A stretch of DNA of 64,000 bases from Paracoccaceae bacterium (GCA_014654775.1 JACVZW010000058.1:1-64000), one strand, 5' to 3'. Shown: positions 51,956-61,534, numbered from the stretch's first letter. A program made the numbers and translations. The notes: a model not told the origin generated them from the sequence alone.

Positions 51956-52624
51956 TCAGTCCGTCCCCAGCCCCTCGACCAGTGGCACAAAGCGCACCTG
52001 CCGAAGTTCGTCATAGTCGAAACCTGTCTCGGTGCGCGTCACCTTGATCAGGCTCTGCACCGCATCCGACTGCCCGACGGGCAGCACCATGATACCCCCG
52101 GTTTTCAATTGCGCCAATAGGGGGCCGGGCGGGTCTTCCGCCGCTGCCGTCACGATGATGCGATCAAAAGGCGCCTGATCGGGCAGGCCGAAACTGCCAT
52201 CCCCCGCAATCGCCGTGATATTGGTCAGATCGAGCGCCCGGAAAATCCCCTCCGCCTCGCGCACCAGCCGCCGATGACGGTCCACCGTATAGACGCGCCG
52301 CGCCAGCTGGCTCAGGATCGCGGCCTGATAGCCCGACCCCGTGCCCACCTCCAGCACCTTGTCGCGCGGCTGCACGGCCAGCGCCTGCGTCATGATCCCC
52401 ACGATGCTGGGCTGGCTGATGGTCTGACCACAGGCGATGGGCAGCGGCATGTCCTCATAAGCGCGTTCGGCAAAAAGCCCGCGCACGAACAGCCCGCGGT
52501 CAATGGTCTCCATCGCCGACAGCACGCGCAGGTCGGTCACGCCGCGTGACCGCAGGGCATAAAGAAACCGCATCTTGCGTTCGGCGGCGGACCCGTGTTC
52601 GTCGAAGTCCGCGCCCCCCGTCAT
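51956..52624 (-). CDS. pcm: Protein-L-isoaspartate O-methyltransferase
   Basis: About 222 residues: SAM motif [36 protein letters not shown], and [20 protein letters not shown]. It repairs isoaspartyl residues in damaged proteins. Its start overlaps the surE stop as ATGA, and nlpD follows after 52 nt: the usual surE-pcm-nlpD set. Confidence 0.94.
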   Translation of the reverse strand: MTGGADFDEHGSAAERKMRFLYALRSRGVTDLRVLSAMETIDRGLFVRGLFAERAYEDMPLPIACGQTISQPSIVGIMTQALAVQPRDKVLEVGTGSGYQAAILSQLARRVYTVDRHRRLVREAEGIFRALDLTNITAIAGDGSFGLPDQAPFDRIIVTAAAEDPPGPLLAQLKTGGIMVLPVGQSDAVQSLIKVTRTETGFDYDELRQVRFVPLVEGLGTD

Positions 52625-53406
52625 GCCAGCCGCGCCTCCAACTCCGCCAAAAGGTCATGCGCCGTCAGGTCCGCCCGCATCGGCGTGACCGAGACATAGC
52701 CCTCAAGGTTCACCGCCGCATCCGTGCCGGGCAGGGTGGGCGTCTGCTGCGGCCCGCCCTTGATCCACAGATAGCGCCGCCCCGTGGGAGAGATTTGCGC
52801 CTCCGCACTAAAGGACGTGTCGCGCCGGAACCCCTGTGCCGCCACCTTCACGCCCTTCACACGCGCAGCTGGCAAAGGCGGGAAATTCACATTGTAGAAG
52901 ACGCGATAATCATCCTGCGTCCAAAGCCCCCGCTCCAGCAGCGCCTTGATCACCGAAAGCCCATGCTGCCGCGCCGCCTCGAAAGGATCGGACAGCCCGT
53001 CCATCTCAGGCCCAAAGAACTGCGACAGGGCGATGGCCGGGATGCCCTGCAGCGCCGCCTCCATCGCGCCGCCAATCGTGCCGGAATACAGCACGTTCTC
53101 GGCGGCATTGTTGCCCCGGTTCACCCCCGACAGCACCAGATCGGGCCGCGCGCCCTGCAGCACGTCGTAGATCCCCGCCAGCACGCAATCCGCCGGGCTG
53201 CCCTCGGCGGCATAGCGGCGCGGGCCCAGCTTGGCGATCATCGTGGGATGGGTATAGCTGATGCAATGCCCCACCCCCGACTGTTCAAAAGCCGGGGCGA
53301 CGGTCCAGACCTCGCCCTCCGGTCCCGCAAGGGCGTTGGCGATCTCGGTCAGCACCTCAAGCCCGGGGGCGTTGATGCCGTCGTCATTGGTGATCAGGAT
53401 GCGCAT
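52621..53406 (-). CDS. surE: 5'/3'-nucleotidase SurE
   Basis: About 261 residues: [17 protein letters not shown] metal-binding start, and the [20 protein letters not shown] motif. Acid phosphatase of nucleoside monophosphates, induced in stationary phase. Start ATG at 53404-53406; overlaps pcm. Confidence 0.94.
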   Translation of the reverse strand: MRILITNDDGINAPGLEVLTEIANALAGPEGEVWTVAPAFEQSGVGHCISYTHPTMIAKLGPRRYAAEGSPADCVLAGIYDVLQGARPDLVLSGVNRGNNAAENVLYSGTIGGAMEAALQGIPAIALSQFFGPEMDGLSDPFEAARQHGLSVIKALLERGLWTQDDYRVFYNVNFPPLPAARVKGVKVAAQGFRRDTSFSAEAQISPTGRRYLWIKGGPQQTPTLPGTDAAVNLEGYVSVTPMRADLTAHDLLAELEARLA

Positions 53407-53559
53407 GCTCTGCCTTCGTCTGCTTGACCCTGATTAGATCAGGGCAGGCAGGGCGACAAGGCGAAGCGGCCCTTCCGCAGCATCACGCAAGAAAGGCGTG
53501 ACCTGCATGCTGCATCACCGGACGTCTTTCTGGGGAAAGGGCAGGGCAGGCTGCGGCGG

Positions 53560-53730
53560 TCACTCCGCCGCCACCACCGGCACGGAGGACGACAAAAAGA
53601 ATCCCTCCGGCGCGAACATCACGCCGAGGATGGCCAGATAGACGATCAGGAACAGGGAAATGGCCCCAAGGGACGCCGCCTTCACAGGGCGGTGGATGCC
53701 GGGGCGGGCAATCGGCAAGGTCCTGGGCAT
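53560..53730 (-). CDS. Small single-pass membrane protein
   Basis: A 56-residue frame, MPRTLPIARPGIHRPVKAAS followed by one strong helix (LGAISLFLIVYLAILGVMFA) and a short tail PEGFFLSSSVPVVAAE, ending at the TGA read from 53560-53562. A GGAGGA site lies about 9 nt before ATG 53728-53730. Positive residues before the helix suggest N-in orientation. It is short and easily missed by gene finders. The function is unknown. Confidence 0.6.
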   Translation of the reverse strand: MPRTLPIARPGIHRPVKAASLGAISLFLIVYLAILGVMFAPEGFFLSSSVPVVAAE

Positions 53731-53975
53731 GGGCAGCGCTCCTCCGAGTCGATTCCCCCATACTTTACGCCATCACGCATTGTTTCTGGTTCTGAAATTT
53801 GGCGGAGAAGTGGAACATCCTTCCCCTGCGCGGCGCTTTGCCGGAAAACGTCCCGGCCTGCGCGGCTTCTCGCGCGTGCAGCGAAATTTCCTTCCCCCAC
53901 GCCATGCCGCAGCGCAGCGTGGCGAAAACCTGCCCGCGAAAGCCCATCCCTGCGCAACACACCGCCGAAATGCAA

Positions 53976-54001
53976 AAGGGGGCACCCGCAGGCGCCCCCT
54001 T
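53976..54001 (-). terminator. Terminator downstream of efp
   Basis: 8-bp stem (AAGGGGGC 53976-53983 with GCCCCCTT 53994-54001), followed on the minus strand by TTTTGCATTT. It lies 19 nt after the efp stop, so it ends efp transcription. The 53731-53975 stretch beyond it holds no recognisable gene. Confidence 0.75.
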
Positions 54002-54020
54002 CAAAGCCGTGCCGACAGGA

Positions 54021-54587
54021 TCAATCCTTCGAGCGTTCCACATAGGTCAGGTCGGCGGTGTTGATGATGATCCGCGTCCCCGCCCCGATATGCGGCGGCA
54101 CCATCACGCGCAGCCCGTTGGAACAGATCGCGGGCTTGTAGGACGACGACGCCGTCTGCCCCTTCACCACCGGTTCCGTCTCGGTGATCTCCACCACCAC
54201 CTTCTGCGGCAGGGTCATGGCAATCGGCACGCCTTCGAAGGTCTGCAGATAGACCTTCATCCCGTCGGTCAGGAAGACCTTGTCATCCCCCACCATCTCG
54301 GGTGCGGCCACCACCTGCTCATAGGTGCTCGGCTCCATGAAATGGAAGCCTTCGCCGTCTTCATACAGGAAGTCATATTCCCGCTCGTCCACCGTGGCCT
54401 TTTCCACCATCTCGGTGGTGCGCCAGCGTTCCGACACCTTCACCCCGTCCGAGATGCGGCGCATGTCGACGCTGGTCGTGGGCGTGCCCTTGCCGGGATG
54501 GAAGTTCTCGGCCTTGAGCACGACATAAAGCCGGCCGTCCATGTCGACGACGTTCCCCTTGCGGAGCGATGAGGCGATGACTTTCAC
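54021..54587 (-). CDS. efp: Elongation factor P
   Basis: About 188 residues: [20 protein letters not shown], modification loop HPGKGTP with Lys33 (the residue lysinylated by EpmA), domain II ([20 protein letters not shown]) and the C-terminal signature ([17 protein letters not shown]). It relieves ribosome stalling at polyproline. Divergent from epmA, which modifies it. Confidence 0.96.
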   Translation of the reverse strand: MKVIASSLRKGNVVDMDGRLYVVLKAENFHPGKGTPTTSVDMRRISDGVKVSERWRTTEMVEKATVDEREYDFLYEDGEGFHFMEPSTYEQVVAAPEMVGDDKVFLTDGMKVYLQTFEGVPIAMTLPQKVVVEITETEPVVKGQTASSSYKPAICSNGLRVMVPPHIGAGTRIIINTADLTYVERSKD

Positions 54588-54693
54588 GGGTCTTTTCCTT
54601 GCGGTTTCGGATGGTCCCGCTTAATCCGGCGGGCGATTGGCGCTGCACCTAGCGCATCTTCCGCCAAATCTCAAACCGAAAGCGCCATCGCCC

Positions 54694-55755
54694 GTGACCC
54701 CGCGCCCTGACAGCCCTTCACAGACGCCGTGGTGGCATCCCGACCGCCATCAGGACCGCCGCCCCCTTCTGCTCGCCCGCAACCGCATCCAAGCGGCCCT
54801 GCGCGGCTGGTTCGCGGATCAGGGCTTCACCGAGGTCGATCCCGCCGCCCTCCAGATCAGCCCGGGCAACGAGGCGCATCTGCACGCTTTCGCCACCGAC
54901 GCTCTCTCTCAGGAAGGGACGGCACGGCGGATGTATCTGCACACCTCGCCCGAATTCGCGATGAAGAAACTCCTCGCCGCGGGCGAGACGCGCATCGCCG
55001 CCTTCGCCCATGTCTGGCGCAACCGCGAACGCGGCCCCCTCCACAGCCCGGAATTCACCATGCTGGAATGGTATCGCGCGGGCGAGGATTACGCCATCCT
55101 GATGGAAGACACCGTCACCTTCCTCCGCCTCGCAGCACAGACCACAGGCACGCCCCTCCTGCGCTTCCGCGACCGGACCTGCGATCCCTTCGTCCCGTGC
55201 GAGCGTCTTTCGGTGGCCGAGGCCTTCTCTCGCCACGCCCATCTCGACCTCCTTGCCACCATCCGGCCCGACGGCACACCCGACCGCGACGCGCTGGCCG
55301 CGCAGATGGCAGGGCAGGGGATGCAGGTCTCCCCCGATGACACCTGGTCGGACCTGCTGTCCAAGGTCCTCGTCACCAAGGTCGAACCCCATCTCGGCCT
55401 TGGCCGCATCACCGTCCTTGACCGCTACCCTGCAGCCGAGGCCGCGCTGGCCCGCACCTGCGCCGACAACCCGCGCGAGGCGGAACGGTTCGAGGTCTAT
55501 GCCTGCGGCGTCGAGCTTGCCAACGGCTTCGGCGAACTCACCAACCCCGAAGAACAGCGCCGCCGCTTCGGGATCGAGATGGATGAAAAGCACCGCGTCT
55601 ATGGCGAACGCTATCCGTTGGACGAGGATTTCCTTGCAGCCCTCGCCCATATGCCGCCCGCCTCCGGCATCGCGCTGGGCTTCGACCGGCTGGTGATGCT
55701 CGCCACCGGGGCGCCGCGCATCGACGATGTGATCTGGGCGCCCGTCGCCGGGTGA
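54694..55755 (+). CDS. epmA: EF-P--(R)-beta-lysine ligase
   Basis: About 353 residues; class II lysyl-tRNA-synthetase-like catalytic core without the anticodon domain: LHTSPEFAMKKLLAAGE, motif 2 FAHVWRNRERGPLHSPEFTM, GVELANGFGELTNPEEQRRR and motif 3 GIALGFDRLVMLATG. It attaches beta-lysine to Lys33 of EF-P. The start is probably GTG 54694; TTG 54637 is also open. Divergent from efp. The partner aminomutase gene epmB is not in the window. Confidence 0.88.
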   Translation: MTPRPDSPSQTPWWHPDRHQDRRPLLLARNRIQAALRGWFADQGFTEVDPAALQISPGNEAHLHAFATDALSQEGTARRMYLHTSPEFAMKKLLAAGETRIAAFAHVWRNRERGPLHSPEFTMLEWYRAGEDYAILMEDTVTFLRLAAQTTGTPLLRFRDRTCDPFVPCERLSVAEAFSRHAHLDLLATIRPDGTPDRDALAAQMAGQGMQVSPDDTWSDLLSKVLVTKVEPHLGLGRITVLDRYPAAEAALARTCADNPREAERFEVYACGVELANGFGELTNPEEQRRRFGIEMDEKHRVYGERYPLDEDFLAALAHMPPASGIALGFDRLVMLATGAPRIDDVIWAPVAG

Positions 55756-56095
55756 ATCACCCGCAACCGGCCTGACTCACGCGCATCAAGCGGAAATCCC
55801 TGCATTTTCCCGCCCTGCGCGACAATCCGCCTTCGATGCCCGTATTGGTTCACCCCACGAAATCAAGGCCCTGCGACTGCCTCGCAGGTCCCGGAAAAGC
55901 CTCATAAACCAAAGTTTATGGGCGATAAACGCAGTTAGCAAACCCGGCCCAAACGGCCCGAATCCGCCCGTCCCCCCGCTTGCTCGACTCACAAAACCCC
56001 CGCACCTTTCGTGGCATGGCGGTTGCGGCGACAGTTTCTTGGAGGGGGCTTCCGTGATCGCCTAACCCTTTCCCCCCGGATCAGACCGGACCCCG
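55756..56095 (+). promoter_or_regulatory. 340-nt intergenic region with a perfect palindrome
   Basis: No gene seen. At 55903-55920 lies CATAAAC-CAAA-GTTTATG, a perfect 7-bp inverted repeat with 4-nt spacer, in an AT-rich patch (CATAAACCAAAGTTTATG, then GGCGATAAACGC). It is a possible operator or promoter for the response-regulator gene, but too far upstream (about 175 nt) to be certain. Confidence 0.45.
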
Positions 56096-56539
56096 ATGCC
56101 CAGGCAACAGGAAATCGACGTGACAGCTTATCGCCCCGCCGCTTCCGATCGGCCCAAGATCCTTGTCGTGGATGATGACGCGATCAATCGCCTCGTTGCC
56201 CGCGTCCTGATCGAGGCCCGCGGCTACGAAGTGCTGGAAGCCGAGGATGGCGAATCCGCCCTCCTGACCTTTGCGGCCACCGCCGACATCGGCCTGATCC
56301 TCATGGATCTGGAAATGCCCGGCATGGATGGCCTGGCCGCCACCCGCGCCCTGCGCGGCGGATCGCGGCGTGGCGCGACCGTGCCGATCGTCGCCCTCAC
56401 GCGGCATATCGACGACGAGTCGCGCCGCAGCTGTTTTGACGCGGGGATGAACGGCTTCCTGCCGAAGCCCATCTCCTCCACCGGAATCGAAAGCATCGTC
56501 TGCCTCGTCGGACATGGCGCATCTCGCGCTCACGCCTGA
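56096..56539 (+). CDS. Stand-alone response-regulator receiver protein
   Basis: About 147 residues; a single receiver domain: KILVVDDDAINRLVARVLIE, phospho-acceptor Asp in LILMDLEMPGMDGLAA, and the conserved Lys in NGFLPKPISSTGI. No output domain, so it acts in a phosphorelay or by protein contact. ATG 56096 has no clear ribosome site; a GTG at 56120 is preceded by CAGGAAA and may be the true start, trimming eight residues. No kinase gene adjoins it. Confidence 0.85.
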   Translation: MPRQQEIDVTAYRPAASDRPKILVVDDDAINRLVARVLIEARGYEVLEAEDGESALLTFAATADIGLILMDLEMPGMDGLAATRALRGGSRRGATVPIVALTRHIDDESRRSCFDAGMNGFLPKPISSTGIESIVCLVGHGASRAHA

Positions 56540-56560
56540 CAGCGTGCCGACATACTCAAG

Positions 56561-56604
56561 GCCCGGTCACCGCTCAGCATGGTGATCGGGTCTTTTTTCT
56601 TTCC
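56561..56604 (+). terminator. Rho-independent terminator after the receiver gene
   Basis: CCCGGTCACC (56562-56571) pairs with GGTGATCGGG (56581-56590) with one G-U pair, followed by TCTTTTTTCTTTC. Placed 22 nt after the stop. Confidence 0.88.
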
Positions 56605-56634
56605 CAGCCCCCGCAATCGCCCCCGCAAAGGGAT

Positions 56635-56650
56635 TGATTGACGTACCTCA
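56635..56650. promoter_or_regulatory. Half-conserved LacI operator before the lacI-type gene
   Basis: TGATTGACGTACCTCA shares its right 10 nt (ACGTACCTCA, 56641-56650) and the leading TGA with the palindromic operator at 57834-57849. It lies about 55 nt upstream of the regulator start, as expected for autoregulation. Confidence 0.6.
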
Positions 56651-56705
56651 TTCGTCACCGGATAAAGGACGGACCGCGCCGCAGGGCGGGGGATGGGAAG
56701 CAGGC

Positions 56706-57770
56706 ATGACCAGACCGACGGTGAATGACATCGCACGCGAAGCAGGCGTCAGCCTTGCCACCGTGGACCGTGTGCTGAACGCCCGCCCCGGCGTGCGCGA
56801 AAAGACCATCTCTGCCGTCAATGACGCCATCGCGCGGCTCGGCTATGTCCGCGACCTCGCCGCCGCCAACCTCGCGCGCAGCCGATCCTACCGCATGGTC
56901 GTGCTTCTGCCCGACAGCGACAGCCAATTCGTCTCCACCCTCGCCGCCGCGCTGGACGAGGCCGCCACCCTCGCCGCCGCCACCCGGACCGAGATGCGCC
57001 TGCACCGCTATCCGCCCGAGGACATGCATGTGCTGGCCGCCGCCCTCGCCGCCCTTGATCCCGATGAGGTGGCGGGCGTGGCCCTCATGGCCCCCGAAAC
57101 CCCCGTTGTCCGCGATGCGGTGCGCGCCCTTCATGCGCGCGGCATCCCCGTCGTGGCACTGGCCTCCGATCTGCCCAACACGGCCCGCGATCATTTCGTC
57201 GGCATCGACAGCCATGCCGCAGGCCGCACGGCAGGCGTCCTCATGGGCCGCTTCTGCCGGGGCCTGACGGGCCGCATCCTCGTTCTGGCAGAATCCATGC
57301 TCCTGCGCGACAGCATTGAACGCCGCCGCGGGTTCGACGAGGTGATCCAGACCGATTTCCCGGCCCTCGACGTGCTGCCCACACTGGAAACCCATGGCGC
57401 GCCCGAACTCCTGCACCGCCTTGCGGGCGACAGGCTCGCTGCCACACCCGATATCCGTGGCATCTACCTGCTCGGCTCCGGCCATCGCGCGTTGGCGGCA
57501 CTCTTGCGCGAAAGGGGGCTGTTGGGCCACTTCGTGGTCATCGGTCACGAACTCACCCCCCATACCCGCGCCGCGCTTCTTGCGGGGCATCTCGATGCCG
57601 TCATCGCCCAGAATCCCGGCCATCTCGCCCGCTCCGCCTTGCGCGTGCTGCGCGCCAAGGCCGACCGGCAGCCCATCGACGAAGGGCAGGAACGCCTGCG
57701 GATCGAGGTGGTGATCCGCGAAAATCTACCGCCCGACAGCGCCGAACCCACGCCGCGCGGCCTGTCCTGA
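56706..57770 (+). CDS. LacI-family regulator of the sugar/polyol ABC operon
   Basis: About 354 residues: N-terminal HTH (VNDIAREAGVSLATVDRVLN, hinge ARLGYVRDLAAANLARSR) and a periplasmic-binding-like sensor domain (YRMVVLLPDSDSQFVSTLAA, HFVGIDSHAAGRTAGVLMG, DIRGIYLLGSGHRAL). The HTH has VDRV where many members have VSRV. It sits upstream of the ABC operon in the same direction; two ACGTACCTCA-type sites flank the regulator gene and precede the operon. Confidence 0.9.
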   Translation: MTRPTVNDIAREAGVSLATVDRVLNARPGVREKTISAVNDAIARLGYVRDLAAANLARSRSYRMVVLLPDSDSQFVSTLAAALDEAATLAAATRTEMRLHRYPPEDMHVLAAALAALDPDEVAGVALMAPETPVVRDAVRALHARGIPVVALASDLPNTARDHFVGIDSHAAGRTAGVLMGRFCRGLTGRILVLAESMLLRDSIERRRGFDEVIQTDFPALDVLPTLETHGAPELLHRLAGDRLAATPDIRGIYLLGSGHRALAALLRERGLLGHFVVIGHELTPHTRAALLAGHLDAVIAQNPGHLARSALRVLRAKADRQPIDEGQERLRIEVVIRENLPPDSAEPTPRGLS

Positions 57771-57833
57771 CCCCTTCTTTTCAGGGTAGGGCAGGGCCTC
57801 CATGGCCCGCTCCCGCGCTGGCGGGTCAAGAAA

Positions 57834-57849
57834 TGAGGAACGTACCTCA
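57834..57849. promoter_or_regulatory. LacI-type operator upstream of the ABC operon
   Basis: TGAGGAACGTACCTCA, an even palindrome with 14 of 16 positions symmetric, centred on CG as is usual for LacI-family operators. It lies about 160 nt upstream of the binding-protein start, in the operon leader. Confidence 0.72.
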
Positions 57850-58007
57850 AAAACCAGTGGACAGACTCACCCACCCCGCCTATCTTCACGTTCACAGAAG
57901 GTCCGGGGGCGCATTCGCCCGAACGGGCACGCGGAAACACCGCGAGAGGATCGCGGACATGAAGACGCGACGCTGACGTCATTCGACTGAACCGGGAGGA
58001 ATGAGAC

Positions 58008-59324
58008 ATGAAGATCAGACTTATGGCCGCCGTATCGGCGGCCGCGCTGTCGGCTGCGACCATGGCGCAAGCTCAGGGCGGGGAACTGACCCTGTGCTGG
58101 GCAGCCTGGGACCCCGCCAACGCGCTGGTGGAGCTTTCCAAGGATTTCGAAGCCCAGTCGGGCATTAAGATGAACTTCGAGTTTGTGCCGTGGCCGAACT
58201 TCGCCGACCGCATGCTGAACGAACTGAACTCCGGCGGGCAGCTCTGCGACCTCCTGATCGGTGACAGCCAGTGGATCGGCGGCGCCGCCGAAAACGGCTG
58301 GTATGTGAAGATGAACGACTTCTTCGATGCCGAAGGCATCAGCATGGACGACTTCGCCCCCGCCACCGTCTACGCTTATTCGACCTGGCCCAAGGGCACG
58401 CCGAACTACTACGCCCTGCCCGCCATGGGCGACGCCAACGGCTGGTTCTACCGCAAGGACTGGTTCGCCCGTCCCGAAATTCAGGCCGAATTCAAGGAAA
58501 AGTACGGCCGCGACCTCGCCGAACCGCAGACCCAAAAGGAACTCCTCGAAATCGCGCAGTTCTTCCAAGGGCGCGAGATTGACGGCAAGACGGTCTACGG
58601 CGCCTCGATCTTCACCGAACGCGGCTCGGAAGGCATCACCATGGGCGCGACCGGCGCGCTCTATGCTTGGGGCTTCAAGTACGAAAACACCCCCGGCAGC
58701 TATGACATGCAAGGGGCCGTGAACTCGCCCGAGGCGGTCGAGGCGCTGGAATTCTACAAGGAACTCTACAAGACCGGCACACCTCCGGGCTATGACAACG
58801 CCTATATGGAACAGTCGCTCGACGCCTTCAAATCGGGGCAGGTGGCGATGGCGATGAACTGGTTCGCCTTCTTCCCCGGCCTCTATGCCGATCCCAACAC
58901 CGGGGGCGACAAGATCGACTTCTTCGTGAACCCGGCGCAGAACGTCGCGGCCTCCACGCTGGGCGGTCAGGGCATCTCGGTCGTCGCCAATACCGACAAC
59001 ATGGATGGCGCGCTGGCCTATGTGAAATGGTTCGCCAACCCCGACGTGCAGAAGAAGTGGTGGTCGATGGGCGGCTATTCCTGCCACAAGGCCGTGCTGG
59101 AAGACCCGAACTTCGTCAACACCGCACCCTTCGCAGGCGACTTCCTGCAGGCGATGGGCGGGGTTCAGGACTTCTGGCAGGAACCGGCCTATGCCCAGCT
59201 GCTGCTGGCCATGCAGGAACGGCTCCATAACTTCGTCGTCGCCGATCAGGGCACCGCGCAAGAGGCGCTGGATGGCCTGATCGCGGATTGGACCGAAGTC
59301 TTCGAAGACGAAGGCAAGCTCTGA
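58008..59324 (+). CDS. Carbohydrate/polyol ABC transporter substrate-binding protein
   Basis: About 438 residues: signal peptide (MKIRLMAAVSAAALSAATMA-QAQ) and a family 1 extracellular binding protein core (ELTLCWAAWDPANALVELSK, LCDLLIGDSQWIGGAAENGW, YALPAMGDANGWFYRKDWF, GQVAMAMNWFAFFPGLYAD). GGGAGGAATGAGAC precedes the start. The ligand is unknown; aromatic residues in the cleft suggest a sugar or polyol. First gene of a seven-gene operon. Confidence 0.9.
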   Translation: MKIRLMAAVSAAALSAATMAQAQGGELTLCWAAWDPANALVELSKDFEAQSGIKMNFEFVPWPNFADRMLNELNSGGQLCDLLIGDSQWIGGAAENGWYVKMNDFFDAEGISMDDFAPATVYAYSTWPKGTPNYYALPAMGDANGWFYRKDWFARPEIQAEFKEKYGRDLAEPQTQKELLEIAQFFQGREIDGKTVYGASIFTERGSEGITMGATGALYAWGFKYENTPGSYDMQGAVNSPEAVEALEFYKELYKTGTPPGYDNAYMEQSLDAFKSGQVAMAMNWFAFFPGLYADPNTGGDKIDFFVNPAQNVAASTLGGQGISVVANTDNMDGALAYVKWFANPDVQKKWWSMGGYSCHKAVLEDPNFVNTAPFAGDFLQAMGGVQDFWQEPAYAQLLLAMQERLHNFVVADQGTAQEALDGLIADWTEVFEDEGKL

Positions 59325-59420
59325 TCCGATCCCGGTTCCCGCGCCCGCCCGGCTCAGGGCGGCGCTGGGCCTCACCCAGATCGCACGCCACCCCCTTCCC
59401 GTCCGGGGAGGGGGCAGGGT

Positions 59421-59440
59421 GAGGGGGCCTCCGCCCCCTC
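59421..59440 (+). promoter_or_regulatory. Intercistronic hairpin after the binding-protein gene
   Basis: GAGGGGGC (59421-59428), loop CTCC, GCCCCCTC (59433-59440): perfect 8-bp stem without a T-run, between the binding-protein and first permease genes. Such hairpins often stabilise the binding-protein mRNA so that it is made in excess. Confidence 0.6.
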
Positions 59441-59461
59441 CCGCCCCTACGGGACCATGCC

Positions 59462-60406
59462 ATGACCGACCCGATCACCGCCGCCGCCCGCGCCACGCCC
59501 GCGCCCGTCGCCCGCCGCATCCGCGGCCTGTCCGACCGTGCCATCGCCTGGCTTTTCGTGGCGCCCACCATCTTTCTCTTGCTGGCGATCAACATCTTCC
59601 CGCTGATCTGGACGATCCGGCTCTCCTTCACCAATTACGCCGCCAACCGCCCCAACCGCGAGGTGGAATGGGTCGGCCTGCGCAATTACGAACGCATCCT
59701 CACCGATGACGGCATCTGGGCCAACATGCAGACCACGGCCCATTTCCTGCTCTGGACGCTGTTCTTTCAGGTGGTGATCGGCTTCACCCTCGCTTGGCTC
59801 ATCAACCGCAAGTTCAAGGGCAACGATCTGCTGACGACGCTGATCGTGCTGCCCATGATGCTCTCGCCCGCCGTGGTGGGCAATTTCTGGACCTTCCTCT
59901 ACCAGCCGCAGATCGGCCTCGTGAATTATGTGGTGGAACTGGTCTCGGGCATCCCCGCCTCCTCCTTCTCGATGCTCGGCCCCGGCGGCTATGCGCCTTG
60001 GTCCATCATCATCGTCGACACATGGATGTGGACGCCCTTCGTCATGCTGATCTGCCTCGCGGGCCTGCGCTCCATCCCCGATTACATCTACGAGGCGGCA
60101 GAGATCGACCGCGCCTCCAAATGGCGGCAGTTCTGGACGATCACCGTCCCCATGGTGCTGCCCTTCCTGATGCTCGCCGTCCTCTTCCGGGGGATCGAGA
60201 ATTTCAAGATGTTCGACATGGTCGTCCTCCTCACCGGCGGCGGCCCCGGCAACGAAACGCTGCTCGCCTCCATCGACCTCAAGCGGGAAGCGTTCGAGAA
60301 ATGGCGCACCGGCTATTCCTCGGCCTATGCGATCATCCTCTTCGTCACGGTCTTCGGCCTTGCCTCCATCTACGTGAAGGCCCTGAACAAGGTTAAGGAA
60401 AGATGA
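59462..60406 (+). CDS. MalF-type ABC permease
   Basis: About 314 residues with six membrane segments: IAWLFVAPTIFLLLAINIFP, WTIRLSFTNY, and the EAA loop YEAAEIDRASKWRQFWTITVP. It transports the operon's substrate as a heterodimer with the next permease. Its end overlaps the next start by 4 nt (ATGA). Confidence 0.92.
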   Translation: MTDPITAAARATPAPVARRIRGLSDRAIAWLFVAPTIFLLLAINIFPLIWTIRLSFTNYAANRPNREVEWVGLRNYERILTDDGIWANMQTTAHFLLWTLFFQVVIGFTLAWLINRKFKGNDLLTTLIVLPMMLSPAVVGNFWTFLYQPQIGLVNYVVELVSGIPASSFSMLGPGGYAPWSIIIVDTWMWTPFVMLICLAGLRSIPDYIYEAAEIDRASKWRQFWTITVPMVLPFLMLAVLFRGIENFKMFDMVVLLTGGGPGNETLLASIDLKREAFEKWRTGYSSAYAIILFVTVFGLASIYVKALNKVKER

Positions 60407-61344
60407 GCGCCTATTCCGTCACCGAACCCACCGGCCGGTCAAAGCTCGTCGCGGGCGCCCTTGTCATGCTCTACACGATCGTGACCCTGCTGCCCCTCGT
60501 CTGGATCATCTCGACCGGCTTCAAATCGGGCCCGGATTCCATTTCCTACCCGCCCAAGGTGCTGTTCGAACCCTCGCTCGAAGGCTATGTGAACCTCTTC
60601 ACCACCCGCACCCGCGTCGCAGCGGAAGAGTTCGAGAACCTCCCCCCCGCCGATACATGGTATGATCAGATCGTCCGCGATCAGGGCATGGTCATCGCGG
60701 GGCCAAGCCGCTTTGGCGAACGCTTCCTGAACTCCGTCATCATCGGCTTCGGCTCGACCTTCCTGTCGATCTTCCTCGGCACGCTGGCGGCCTATGCCTT
60801 CTCGCGCTTCAAGGTGCCGCTTAAGGATGACCTTCTCTTCTTCATCCTCTCCACCCGCATGATGCCGCCCATCGCCGTCGCCATCCCGATCTACCTGATG
60901 TACCGGGAACTGGGGCTTTCAGACACGCATCTGGGAATGATCCTGCTCTATACGGCGGTGAACATCTCGCTCGCCGTCTGGCTTCTGAAGGGCTTCATCG
61001 ACGAAATTCCGCGCGAATACGAAGAGGCGGCGCTGATCGACGGCTACACGCGCTTTCAGGCCTTCCGTAAAGTGGTGCTGCCGCAGGCCGCCACTGGCAT
61101 CGCCTCCACCGCCATCTTCTGCCTCATCTTCGCGTGGAATGAATATGCCTTCGCGGTGCTCCTCACCTCCGGCACCGCCCAGACCGCGCCGCCCTTCATC
61201 CCCACGATCATCGGCGTGGGCGGGCAGGACTGGCCCGCCGTCGCTGCCGGGGCCACGATCTTCCTTCTGCCTGTGATGATCTTCACCATCCTTCTGCGCA
61301 AACACCTCCTGCGCGGGATCACCTTCGGAGCGGTCCGCAAATGA
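60403..61344 (+). CDS. MalG-type ABC permease
   Basis: About 313 residues: LVAGALVMLYTIVTLLPLVW first helix, a long periplasmic insert (YVNLFTTRTRVAAEEF, region about residues 62-105), then FLSIFLGTLAAYAFSRFKVP, and EAA loop REYEEAALIDGYTRFQAFRK. ATG overlaps the preceding stop. Confidence 0.92.
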   Translation: MSAYSVTEPTGRSKLVAGALVMLYTIVTLLPLVWIISTGFKSGPDSISYPPKVLFEPSLEGYVNLFTTRTRVAAEEFENLPPADTWYDQIVRDQGMVIAGPSRFGERFLNSVIIGFGSTFLSIFLGTLAAYAFSRFKVPLKDDLLFFILSTRMMPPIAVAIPIYLMYRELGLSDTHLGMILLYTAVNISLAVWLLKGFIDEIPREYEEAALIDGYTRFQAFRKVVLPQAATGIASTAIFCLIFAWNEYAFAVLLTSGTAQTAPPFIPTIIGVGGQDWPAVAAGATIFLLPVMIFTILLRKHLLRGITFGAVRK

Positions 61345-61529
61345 TGTCCTTCCTCACCGGCCTTCTGCGCCTGCGCCGCCGCCCGTGGGAGATGCTCGCC
61401 ACGATCCTGATCGGCCTTGGCGTCTTCATGCTGATGCAGCCCTTCGCACTGGCGCTCTTCACATGGAGTTTCCTCGTCACCCTCGCAGGCACGGTGATGT
61501 TCATCATCGTCTCGCATTTCCCGGACTAG
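61341..61529 (+). CDS. Tiny two-helix membrane protein of the ABC operon
   Basis: A 62-residue frame: an arginine-rich start (MMSFLTGLLRLRRRPWEMLA) and two hydrophobic helices (TILIGLGVFMLMQPFALAL; FTWSFLVTLAGTVMFIIVSH). It overlaps the permease stop by 4 nt (ATGA), which argues that it is real. Small proteins of this kind occur in other polyol importers (DUF2160-like); family unproven. Confidence 0.7.
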   Translation: MMSFLTGLLRLRRRPWEMLATILIGLGVFMLMQPFALALFTWSFLVTLAGTVMFIIVSHFPD

Positions 61530-61534
61530 GCCCG

